A stretch of DNA of 5,487 nucleotides. It comes from an uncultured Clostridia bacterium (GTDB lineage: Bacteria; Bacillota; Clostridia; TANB77; CAG-508). Position 1 is the first letter of the stretch. The number at the start of each line of letters is the position of its first letter. Under the pieces are notes generated by a model, which had not been told where the DNA came from, searched no databases, and saw only the letters and a list, made by a program, of their open reading frames with translations. The stretch spans positions 1-5,487 of the forward strand of contig CANRQH010000094.1 in NCBI GenBank assembly GCA_947632745.1. Direction: 5' to 3'. Of the stretch, positions 1 to 5,365 are shown piece after piece. A program made the position numbers and the translations under genes.

Positions 1-1085
1 ATTGTTAAGCTTCCCCCATCTTCTATATTACGAGCGGCACCAAAGAATTTTTTTGGTTTATGAAGTGATGCAGGGTCTATACCTCCAGATAATGTTCTTC
101 CTGATGCTGGAACAACTAAGTTATATGCCCTTGCAAGCCTTGTAATACTATCTAATAATATTACTACATCTTTCTTTTGCTCAACAAGTCTTTTAGCTCT
201 TTCTATTACCATCTCTGCAACTTTTGTGTGATGTTCTGGTAATTCATCAAATGTAGAATATATAACTTGTCCTTTTATAGAACGTTTCATATCTGTAACT
301 TCTTCTGGTCTTTCATCAATTAAAAGCATTATAAGTTCACATTCTGGATTATTTGCAGTAATACTATTTGCAATTTCTTTTAGCAAAGTTGTTTTTCCTG
401 CTTTTGGTTGAGCAACTATTAAACCTCTTTGTCCTTTTCCAATTGGAGAGATTATATCCATCATTCTTGTTGCATAATTTGTTTTTATGGTTTCTAAACG
501 TAATCTTTCATTTGGATATATAGGTGTTAATTCTTCAAATCTTACCCTTTTAGCTGCTTTTTCTGGATGTTCCCCATTTACTTCACCAACAAATATTAAA
601 GATGGAAATTTTTCTCCTTCTTTACATCTTGAAATTCCTTTTACTAAATCACCTGTAACTAATTTAAATCTTCTAATTTGTATTGGTGATATATATACAT
701 CTTTTGGACTTGATAAGTAATTATCTCCTCTTAAAAATCCATATCCATCTGGTAAAACTTCAAGAATTCCTTCAATTATTTCATCTTCTTCATTATTTAC
801 TTGATATGCTACTGTATTCTGTGCTTCTTCAAGTTCTGCTTCGTCATCAGATGCATCATAACGACGATGTTGTTCTTCTTTTTCTACTATTTCATCATCA
901 TCTTCTTCCATATCGTCTAACATGTCCATCTCGTCTTCATCGTATTCTTCCTCAAAATTATTATTTTGTATACTTTTTAAAACTTCTATAAGCTCTTCTT
1001 TTTTTAATTTTGAAATATTTCTTATATTGTTTTCTTTTGCTAATTTTTTCAACTCTAATAAAGTCAAACTTTCTAAATTTGCCAT
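1..1085 (-). CDS. rho: Transcription termination factor Rho (3' end cut by window)
   Basis: Rho is the hexameric RNA helicase/ATPase that ends transcription at Rho-dependent sites. The visible 361 residues hold, in order: a Rho N-terminal helical domain (about 1-40, beginning MANLESLTLLELKKLAKENN); an acidic D/E-rich insert (about 45-102); the cold-shock-type RNA-binding domain (about 103-175, with DGYGFLR); and the RecA-like ATPase domain. The ATPase domain shows Walker A (QPKAGKTT, lysine 231), the segment LLIDERPEEVTDM (about 254-266), LLDSITRLARAYN, and PASGRTLSGG. The window ends just after GAARNIEDGGSLT, so the final part of the ATPase domain is missing. The ATG at 1083-1085 is preceded by AGGAG (1096-1100) with 10 nt spacing. 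The gene has its own promoter and lies behind the divIC terminator, so it is probably a separate transcription unit. The family call is certain. Against E. coli Rho, where the Walker lysine is near 184, the extra N-terminal length is the acidic insert. Confidence 0.97.
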   Translation of the reverse strand, partial: MANLESLTLLELKKLAKENNIRNISKLKKEELIEVLKSIQNNNFEEEYDEDEMDMLDDMEEDDDEIVEKEEQHRRYDASDDEAELEEAQNTVAYQVNNEEDEIIEGILEVLPDGYGFLRGDNYLSSPKDVYISPIQIRRFKLVTGDLVKGISRCKEGEKFPSLIFVGEVNGEHPEKAAKRVRFEELTPIYPNERLRLETIKTNYATRMMDIISPIGKGQRGLIVAQPKAGKTTLLKEIANSITANNPECELIMLLIDERPEEVTDMKRSIKGQVIYSTFDELPEHHTKVAEMVIERAKRLVEQKKDVVILLDSITRLARAYNLVVPASGRTLSGGIDPASLHKPKKFFGAARNIEDGGSLT

Positions 1086-1158
1086 ATTTATTTTTCTCCT
1101 TTTTATATTTTTTTATTTTTATGGGAATTTTTTTAAGAAACTAATATTATATTTTAGT

Positions 1159-1187
1159 ATTATATCATAAAATTTTCTATTTGTGAA
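1159..1187 (-). promoter_or_regulatory. Sigma-A-type promoter of rho
   Basis: On the minus strand a TTCACA -35 box (1182-1187) is followed after exactly 17 nt by TATAAT (1159-1164). A TG dinucleotide one base upstream makes it an extended -10. The predicted start is near 1152, giving a leader of roughly 65 nt that is very A/T-rich. It lies directly downstream of the divIC terminator, which fits an independent rho unit. Confidence 0.8.
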
Positions 1188-1197
1188 GCCTAAAATC

Positions 1198-1236
1198 AAA
1201 AAAAATCCTTGAATTTTCATTACTTTCAAGGATTTT
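1198..1236 (-). terminator. Intrinsic terminator after divIC
   Basis: A perfect 12-bp stem (1202-1213 with 1225-1236, core TCCTTGAA/TTCAAGGA) encloses an 11-nt loop. It is followed on the minus strand by a run of eight U (A-run 1198-1205 on the plus strand). The hairpin begins inside the divIC stop codon (1235-1237), so the operon ends with almost no 3' UTR. The U-run lies on the minus-strand side, which fits termination of the yabP-yabQ-divIC transcript just before the rho promoter. Confidence 0.88.
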
Positions 1237-1510
1237 AATTTTCACTATCTACATAAACTCTTTCATTAGGTAAATACATATCTAGTTTTTCTCTTGCAAC
1301 TTCTTCTATATATTCAGAAGAATTAACATTTTCTTTTTCCTCGTTTAATTGTTGTTGTGTCTCTTTTGCTTCAATAATTTGAGCATCTAAATTTTCAGCT
1401 TGAGTAGCATATGTATTTAGAATTTTTTGTTGTTTAATTACAGTTACTATAGCATATATCAAAATTGCTATAAAAATTATTTTTTTTAATAAGCTTATTT
1501 TATTTTTCAT
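1235..1510 (-). CDS. divIC: Septum formation initiator, DivIC/FtsL-like membrane protein
   Basis: This is a small bitopic membrane protein of the DivIC/FtsB (septum formation initiator) family. Members join FtsL and DivIB in the divisome and help activate septal peptidoglycan synthesis. Counting from the chosen start there is a short basic N-terminus (KNKISLLKK), one transmembrane helix (about residues 9-25), a coiled-coil rich in E/Q/N (about 30-60), and the family's terminal signature EEVAREKLDMYLPNERVYV. An in-frame ATG lies 9 nt upstream at 1517-1519 and would give 94 aa. It sits inside a stretch (AGAAAGATGGT, 1515-1525) that matches the extended Shine-Dalgarno sequence at 9 of 11 positions, so the ATG at 1508-1510 (91 aa) is the better start. 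Position after yabP-yabQ is the usual sporulation/division gene order. The yabQ-divIC gap is 68 nt and no separate promoter is evident. Confidence 0.88.
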   Translation of the reverse strand: MKNKISLLKKIIFIAILIYAIVTVIKQQKILNTYATQAENLDAQIIEAKETQQQLNEEKENVNSSEYIEEVAREKLDMYLPNERVYVDSEN

Positions 1511-1578
1511 ATGTACCATCTTTCTTTTAAATTCTTACTATTTTATTATTCTCCATTTGTTTCCAAAATCCTCCAAAT

Positions 1579-2082
1579 TTATGAAGATTTTTTTGCACAT
1601 TTTTCCATTTTTTTAATTTTCTTTAGTGTAAAATGCGGCTTTTTTAATTTTTTTGTCGCAAAATTTTGAATTTTACTGCAATAAATATATCCGGGCCTTA
1701 GTATAATTTTATCTATTACTTTATATATAAACTTTAAAGGAATAATTATTATGCTCCAGATCTTGTGTAGTAATTTTATTACACCTGATATTGTTTTAAC
1801 TGAGATTTTTATAATAATATTACTTAGTGTTAACATATATAAAATGATTCCAAAACCTAAGCCTAAAAATATAAAAAATCTTAAACTTCCATTTGAAAAT
1901 TTATACATAAAAAAAATAATGCTTATTCCGCTTAAAATCCAAAATACAATATCCTCAATATATGTAACTATATTTCCAGTTTTAAAGGTCTTTCTAAGGA
2001 TTCGAAAGAAATCGAATAATAAACCAATAAGAACACCATTTAATGTAAAAATTAAAAATAAATATGCTTGATTAATCGCCAA
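1579..2082 (-). CDS. yabQ: YabQ-like spore cortex biosynthesis membrane protein
   Basis: YabQ proteins are multi-pass membrane proteins made in the mother cell; in B. subtilis YabQ is needed to build the spore cortex. The 167-residue product starts AINQAYLFLIFTLNGVLIG and continues with LLFDFFRILRK, the typical family N-terminus. It has about three strongly hydrophobic segments (roughly residues 6-25, 42-62 and 68-90), then an amphipathic stretch. The C-terminus is very lysine-rich and probably cytosolic. The start codon is TTG (2080-2082), set by AGGAG at 2092-2096 with 9 nt spacing; no ATG in this frame is as well placed. It begins 21 nt after the yabP stop codon, so the two are almost certainly co-transcribed. 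Somewhat shorter than the B. subtilis protein at its C-terminal end. Confidence 0.9.
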   Translation of the reverse strand: MAINQAYLFLIFTLNGVLIGLLFDFFRILRKTFKTGNIVTYIEDIVFWILSGISIIFFMYKFSNGSLRFFIFLGLGFGIILYMLTLSNIIIKISVKTISGVIKLLHKIWSIIIIPLKFIYKVIDKIILRPGYIYCSKIQNFATKKLKKPHFTLKKIKKMEKCAKKSS

Positions 2083-2091
2083 TTTTTCAGT

Positions 2092-2096
2092 CTCCT
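2092..2096 (-). promoter_or_regulatory. Ribosome binding site fixing the TTG start of yabQ
   Basis: AGGAG on the minus strand lies 9 nt upstream of TTG (2080-2082) and in the 21-nt gap after yabP. It is the only good Shine-Dalgarno match near the conserved N-terminus, so it decides the non-ATG start. Confidence 0.75.
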
Positions 2097-2103
2097 AAAA
2101 ATT

Positions 2104-2412
2104 TTATTTAAAAATTTTGCTAAATAGCCCACCCTCTTGCTCTTTTTTTGAATGTTCACTATAACTTAGCGTATTTATTTCTCCTTCAACAATAACTTCG
2201 GATGTATCTATACTAAGCTTATTAATTTTTAAATTATCTCCTTTTACAGAAAGAAGTCCTAATTCTGTTTCCATTATAACAACCTGATCATCAAAACTTA
2301 AAACATCTTTTACTCCTGATATGCTAAGCTTGTTTCTGTTTTCTAAAATTAAATTTTGAACAACTCCACCCATTTGTCCAATATTTCCTGCTTTTCTTTC
2401 TTCAACAACCAT
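2104..2412 (-). CDS. yabP: Sporulation protein YabP
   Basis: YabP is a small soluble sporulation protein of the YabP/YqfC family, expressed in the mother cell. The 102-residue product matches the family closely: a short variable N-terminus, then NLILENRNKLSISGV, DVLSFDDQVVIMETELG and LLSVKGDNLKINKLSID, followed by VEGEINTLSYSE and a charged tail. The alternating pattern suggests a mostly beta fold. The usual family length is about 95-105 residues, so it is complete. The ATG at 2410-2412 has a consensus AGGAGG (2421-2426) at 8 nt spacing. It is first in a yabP-yabQ-divIC run. In many clostridia and bacilli an S4-domain gene (yabO/hslR) lies just upstream; here it is absent and replaced by an inverted-repeat element and lysC. 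Confidence 0.92.
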   Translation of the reverse strand: MVVEERKAGNIGQMGGVVQNLILENRNKLSISGVKDVLSFDDQVVIMETELGLLSVKGDNLKINKLSIDTSEVIVEGEINTLSYSEHSKKEQEGGLFSKIFK

Positions 2413-2437
2413 ACTTCTTTCCTCCTAACTATAAATA

Positions 2438-2466
2438 ATTATATTCAGGTAAATTTAACTTTAGAA
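2438..2466 (-). promoter_or_regulatory. Possible promoter of yabP-yabQ-divIC
   Basis: TATAAT (2438-2443, minus strand) lies just upstream of the yabP ribosome binding site, with a weak -35-like TTCTAA (2461-2466) 17 nt further up. Homologous yabP genes are transcribed by sporulation sigma-E, and the -10 context AATATAATT partly resembles a sigma-E box, but no convincing sigma-E -35 is visible. The predicted leader is only about 20 nt. The sigma factor cannot be decided from sequence alone. Confidence 0.3.
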
Positions 2467-2475
2467 CTTAAATTA

Positions 2476-2598
2476 AAAAGTTTATATTTATATATTTTGA
2501 AGTGAATTGGGGGGACCTTTTTAGAAAATGTTATGAGCTTTAGCGAATTACATTTTCTTAAATGGGGATAACGGAAAAATATATAAATATAAACTTTT
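2476..2598. repeat. 123-bp element with perfect 23-bp inverted ends
   Basis: Bases 2476-2498 are the exact reverse complement of 2576-2598 (23 of 23). Inside is a second inverted repeat of 9 bp (2523-2531 with 2550-2558), extendable to about 14 bp with T-T mismatches. The interior holds a run of six G (2509-2514) and a GGGG at 2564-2567, unusual in this AT-rich sequence. ATTA flanks both ends (2472-2475 and 2599-2602), as a short target duplication would, although that could be chance. It contains no credible ORF. It lies between the lysC terminator and the yabP promoter, so it may be an independent element: a MITE-like insertion or a structured RNA. Orientation cannot be decided because the arms have no wobble pairs. 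It accounts for most of the 237-nt gap between yabP and lysC. Confidence 0.65.
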
Positions 2599-2608
2599 AT
2601 TATTATAT

Positions 2609-2643
2609 AAATATTAAAATCTCCTAGCTATATGCTAGAAGAT
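2609..2643 (-). terminator. Probable intrinsic terminator of lysC
   Basis: Six nt past the lysC stop codon, a 10-bp stem (2619-2628 with 2634-2643) encloses a 5-nt loop. On the minus strand it reads GATTTTAATATTT from the end of the stem, a moderately U-rich tail. The only non-Watson-Crick pair is G-U in minus-strand RNA but C-A in plus-strand RNA, which supports reading it with lysC. Confidence 0.65.
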
Positions 2644-2649
2644 CTTAAT

Positions 2650-3828
2650 TTATATTAATTCTTTGTGCAATTTCTCTAGTATCTCATCTGATACAATTTC
2701 TTTAAACATTACAGCAATTTTTGCTTCATTTATTTCCATACTAATAATGTCAAGCTTACTGTCACTAATTATTTTCATAGTTTTATTTAAAATAAGATTA
2801 TTACTCATTATTCCATTACCAATTATTGAAATTCTACTTATATCTGAATATGTGCTTTCAAGGTCTGGAAATTTATTTTCTAAGAGATTAGCTAGTTTAT
2901 TAAATTTATCTTTAGGTATTGTAAATGAAATATCTAAGTTTTCTTCACTACTATTTACAAGATTTTTTACATTTAGCTCATTTTCTATAAATGTATTATA
3001 AATATAATTAAATTTTTCTAATGAATATCCATTAGATGTAATATGCACATACTTAATTTTATCATTTTTTACAATATTTTTTACAAGTGAGCCCTCTATT
3101 TTGTCATTTATAATTGTACCATCATTGTCGCTAAATGTTGATTTTGCTATAATTTGAACTCCATATTTTTCACCAATCTCAACACATCTATTATGAAGAA
3201 CTTTTGCTCCTTCATCAGCTATGTCTAACATTTCTGTATAAGAAATTGAGTCAATTTTTTTAGCTACTTTTGTTTGATTTGGATCAGTTGTGTATACTCC
3301 ATCTACATCAGAAAAAATGTAACATTTTGAAGCATTTAATTTTGCTGCAATAGCAACAGCTGTTGTGTCTGAGCCTCCTCTTCCTAAAGTAGTTATATCC
3401 ATATTTTTATTTATTCCTTGGAATCCCGCAACAATTACAACCTTACCATTATCTAATTCTTTTATAATTCTTGATGTATCAATGTCTTCTATAACGGCAT
3501 CTTGATTCGTATTGCTTGTATATATTCCAGCCTGCCATCCTGTAAGAGAAACAGCAGGTATTTCAAGCCTGTTAAGAAGTATTGCAAGTTTTGCCATTGA
3601 AATTTGTTCCCCTGAACTTAGCAAAACATCTAATTCTCTTTCATTTGGTACACTTGACAAACTTAGTGCCTCTTTTATTAAACCATCTGTGGTCTTTCCT
3701 TGAGCTGAAACTACAACTACTACTCTTCCATTTTCTTCATAAAATTTTTTAATTTTATCTGCAACAATATTTAATCTAATATTATCTGCAACTGAACTTC
3801 CTCCAAATTTTAATACTACTGTGTCCAT
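2650..3828 (-). CDS. lysC: Aspartate kinase (aspartokinase), monofunctional
   Basis: Aspartate kinase phosphorylates L-aspartate with ATP to give L-4-aspartyl phosphate, the first step toward diaminopimelate/lysine, threonine and methionine. The 392-residue product has the amino-acid-kinase domain (about 1-240): VVLKFGGSSV (lysine 7), SAQGKTTDGL (41-50), SSGE (71-74), SLTGWQAGI (94-102), TLGRGGSDTTA (147-157) and DVDGVYTTDP (174-183). Two ACT regulatory repeats follow (about 265-392), the layout of class II monofunctional enzymes that are feedback-controlled by end-product amino acids. Length is normal. The ATG at 3826-3828 has an AAGGT ribosome site (3836-3840) at 7 nt. No lysine-riboswitch-like leader fits in the 74-nt gap behind prfB, so it may be co-transcribed with prfB. 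In a spore former the pathway also supplies dipicolinate and cell-wall diaminopimelate. Symbol is by family; paralogues such as dapG or yclM cannot be excluded. Confidence 0.93.
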   Translation of the reverse strand: MDTVVLKFGGSSVADNIRLNIVADKIKKFYEENGRVVVVVSAQGKTTDGLIKEALSLSSVPNERELDVLLSSGEQISMAKLAILLNRLEIPAVSLTGWQAGIYTSNTNQDAVIEDIDTSRIIKELDNGKVVIVAGFQGINKNMDITTLGRGGSDTTAVAIAAKLNASKCYIFSDVDGVYTTDPNQTKVAKKIDSISYTEMLDIADEGAKVLHNRCVEIGEKYGVQIIAKSTFSDNDGTIINDKIEGSLVKNIVKNDKIKYVHITSNGYSLEKFNYIYNTFIENELNVKNLVNSSEENLDISFTIPKDKFNKLANLLENKFPDLESTYSDISRISIIGNGIMSNNLILNKTMKIISDSKLDIISMEINEAKIAVMFKEIVSDEILEKLHKELI

Positions 3829-3902
3829 ATTGGGTACCTTCTTTAATTTTAATTAACAAGCCAATTTAATTAAATACGGCTATTATTATTTTATGTATAT
3901 AT

Positions 3903-5015
3903 TTATTTTATGTTACTTGTTTGTTTTAAATAACTTTGAATAAATCCGTCTAAATCTCCATCCATTACACCTTGTACATTTCCTACTTCAAACCCTGTTC
4001 TATGGTCTTTAACTAATGTGTATGGACAAAATACATATGAACGAATTTGGCTTCCCCATGCTATATCCATCTGTTTTCCTTTTAATTCTTCTATTGTTTC
4101 TTTATGTTCTCTTTCTTTTAAGTCTAGCAATTTTGATTTTAACATTTTCATTGCATATTCTCTATTTTGTAACTGTGAACGTTGTGTTTGACAAGATGTT
4201 ATAATTCCTGTTGGAATATGTGTTAATCTTACTGCAGATGAAGTTTTGTTTATATGCTGACCTCCTGCACCAGATGCTCTATATACATCCATTTTTATAT
4301 CATCTGGATTAATGTATAATTCTACATCATCTGAAATTTCTGGCAAAACCTCCACAGATGCAAAAGAAGTATGTCTTCTTCCTCCACTATCAAAAGGAGA
4401 TATTCTAACTAACCTATGTACTCCCATCTCCCCTTTTAAGTATCCATAAGCATTCTCACCTATAACATCAAAAGTTACTGATTTAATTCCTGCTTCTTCA
4501 GCTTCTAAATAGTCTAATTCTTCTACTTTATATCCAGCTTTAAATGCCCATCTTGTATACATTCTGTATAACATTTCTGCCCAATCCCCAGCTTCTGTTC
4601 CACCGAGCTCCTGGGTGAATAGTTAATATTGCATTATTTTTATCATATTTTCCAGATAAAAGAGTTTCTACTTCAAACTTTTCTATTTGGTTTTCCATTT
4701 TTTTAACATCTTGAACCATCTCATCTGCTAAGCTTTCATCATATTCAAGTTTTAATAAGTCTATAATATCAAGTATGTTATCAATTTCACTTTCTAACTT
4801 TCTGTAATTTGTGCATTTACTTTTTAAGCTCTTTATTTGCTCTAAAACCTTGTTAGAACTTTTGCTATCTTCCCAAAAACCGTACTTCTGTAGTTTTATT
4901 TTCTAAATCTTTTAACTGTTTTTCTAAATTTGGAATGTCAAAGTGAATCACCCAAATCTTTTAATTTGTTTTTTAAACTATTAACTATTCTAGCATTTTC
5001 TTCTAAATCTTGCAT
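3903..5015 (-). CDS. prfB: Peptide chain release factor 2, read through three +1 frameshifts
   Basis: RF2 recognises UGA and UAA in the ribosomal A site and triggers peptide release. ATG at 5013-5015 has AGGA (5025-5028) at 9 nt. The reading path has four pieces. Piece 1 is 25 codons (5015-4941), ending in CTT-TGA, the classic autoregulatory +1 site. Piece 2 is 19 codons (4939-4883, DIPNLEKQL to KTTEV). Piece 3 is 92 codons (4881-4606, GFWEDSKSSNK to LTIHPGA). Piece 4 is 233 codons (4604-3906, GGTEAGDW onward). Skipping T4940, C4882 and C4605 (minus-strand bases) gives 369 aa, a normal RF2 length. The SPF codon-recognition motif falls at 205-207 and GGQ at 250-252, as in E. coli RF2, so the reconstruction is correct to the residue. 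Both extra sites have CGG in the unshifted frame. Without them translation ends at TAG (4865-4867) or TAA (4540-4542). Alternatives are assembly indels or a recent pseudogene. The rest of the gene is well conserved, which argues against decay. Confidence 0.92.
4602..4608 (-). other. Third +1 shift in prfB at GCT-CGG-T
   Basis: The frame that encodes LTIHPGA reaches GCT-CGG-TGG and would end at TAA (4540-4542). Skipping the C restores GCT-GGT-GGA-ACA-GAA (AGGTE), the nearly invariant release-factor motif HPGAGGTEA. The arrangement NNN-CGG-T, with GGT taken as glycine after the shift, is the same as at 4879-4885. Confidence 0.8.
4879..4885 (-). other. Second +1 shift in prfB at GTA-CGG-T
   Basis: In the frame set by the UGA shift, codons read ACA-GAA-GTA-CGG-TTT-TTG and soon meet TAG (4865-4867). 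Skipping the first base of CGG gives GTA-GGT-TTT-TGG-GAA-GAT (VGFWED), the conserved RF2 motif around FW(D/E)D. The extra base is not in a homopolymer. Whether it is a programmed site or an indel error cannot be settled from one sequence; the need for the shift itself is plain. Confidence 0.8.
4937..4952 (-). other. RF2 autoregulatory programmed +1 frameshift site (CTT-TGA-C)
   Basis: Codon 25 CTT (4941-4943) is followed by in-frame TGA (4938-4940) and C. The P-site tRNA can slip from CTT to TTT and continue with GAC. This is the well-known feedback loop: low RF2 slows UGA termination and favours the shift that makes more RF2. The number of codons before the TGA (25) equals that in E. coli. 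The SD-like stimulator here is GGGTGAT (4946-4952), ending three nt before CTT. It pairs with the extreme 3' end of 16S rRNA rather than presenting AGGGGG as in E. coli. Confidence 0.9.
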
Positions 5016-5054
5016 CCACTCACTTCCTATCTTCTTTAAAAACTTTATACAACA

Positions 5055-5083
5055 AGATTATCACAGTTAATTTACTTTGTCAA
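5055..5083 (-). promoter_or_regulatory. Sigma-A-type promoter of prfB
   Basis: On the minus strand a perfect TTGACA (5078-5083) is followed after 17 nt by TAATCT (5055-5060), preceded by an extended TG. A shifted alternative -10, GATAAT (5057-5062), would have only 15 nt spacing. Transcription would start near 5048, about 33 nt upstream of the prfB ATG. Its -35 lies 4 nt from the -35 of the opposing promoter. Confidence 0.65.
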
Positions 5084-5087
5084 TGAC

Positions 5088-5116
5088 TTGACTAAGCTTT
5101 TTAAACATGCTATATT
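5088..5116 (+). promoter_or_regulatory. Sigma-A-type promoter for structured leader and DUF1836 gene
   Basis: TTGACT (5088-5093), a 17-nt spacer and TATATT (5111-5116), with TG one base upstream as an extended -10, make a strong housekeeping promoter. Predicted start is near 5122-5124, just before the long hairpin at 5131. Confidence 0.78.
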
Positions 5117-5130
5117 AAAGTAAGTTATAT

Positions 5131-5319
5131 TTTGTAAGTTAGAATTTAATAAAATTTGAGTAAAAGCGTTGAAGTGCTTTGAAACTAGAAATTCTTACAA
5201 TTTTTATGGAAAGAGTTCAAGCTTGTCTTGGAAGGGTGCCATAAAAATTGAGTAGAATTTCTGTGAAAAGTAAGGGACAAAGTTTTTTATGAAAATTTTA
5301 TTAAATTCTAACTTGCAAG
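5131..5319 (+). ncRNA. Long interrupted-hairpin RNA or 5' leader (about 190 nt)
   Basis: A closing stem pairs 5136-5157 with 5293-5314 perfectly (22 bp). It extends outward to 5131/5319 with five more pairs, two of them U-G in plus-strand RNA but A-C in minus-strand RNA. Inside is a large symmetrical open region (5158-5186 facing 5263-5292) with a small hairpin AAAGC/GCTTT on its 5' side. An inner arm of 8 bp (5187-5194 with 5255-5262) and 12 bp (5198-5209 with 5239-5250) follows, capped by a short stem-loop. A strong promoter starts transcription just ahead of it. Stem, central bubble, stem and a length near 190 nt recall the architecture of 6S RNA, but I cannot match conserved 6S sequence, so this is only a shape-based guess. 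No U-run follows, so the RNA continues into the downstream gene or is processed. It could instead be a regulatory leader. Confidence 0.6.
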
Positions 5320-5365
5320 CTATAAACTGTTAATAAATTACTCTTAAGAAAGGAACCACCTTAAA

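Noticed and set aside
487..1170. Three overlapping plus-strand open frames over the rho gene
   Set aside because: All lie antisense to a well-conserved rho frame and have low-complexity His/Leu/Phe composition typical of shadows.
1517..1519. ATG three codons upstream as the divIC start
   Set aside because: It is embedded in the Shine-Dalgarno-like AGAAAGATGGT; the ATG at 1508-1510 has proper spacing.
1527..1574. Nine-codon reading frame (ATG at 1554-1556, minus) behind a good GGAGG (1570-1574) between yabQ and divIC
   Set aside because: Spacing of 13 nt is long, the peptide is tiny and unrecognised, and it is out of frame with divIC. It is possibly a translational leader but not supportable as a gene.
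1751..2071. Plus-strand open frame of 106 codons opposite yabQ
   Set aside because: It is the antisense shadow of yabQ, with no ribosome site or family resemblance.
3859..3881. Weak hairpin (AGCC/GGCT arms) between prfB and lysC as a terminator
   Set aside because: The G/C part is only four pairs, plus a G-U, and no U-run follows on the minus strand. Read-through from prfB into lysC is as likely.
3829..3902. Lysine riboswitch ahead of the aspartate kinase gene
   Set aside because: The 74-nt gap is far too short for that riboswitch and shows no matching conserved core.
3903..4574. Treating prfB as a 223-residue gene starting at ATG 4574
   Set aside because: That start lies inside the conserved DWAEMLYRMYTRWA segment and has no Shine-Dalgarno sequence. 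The upstream RF2 sequence is present across the frameshifts.
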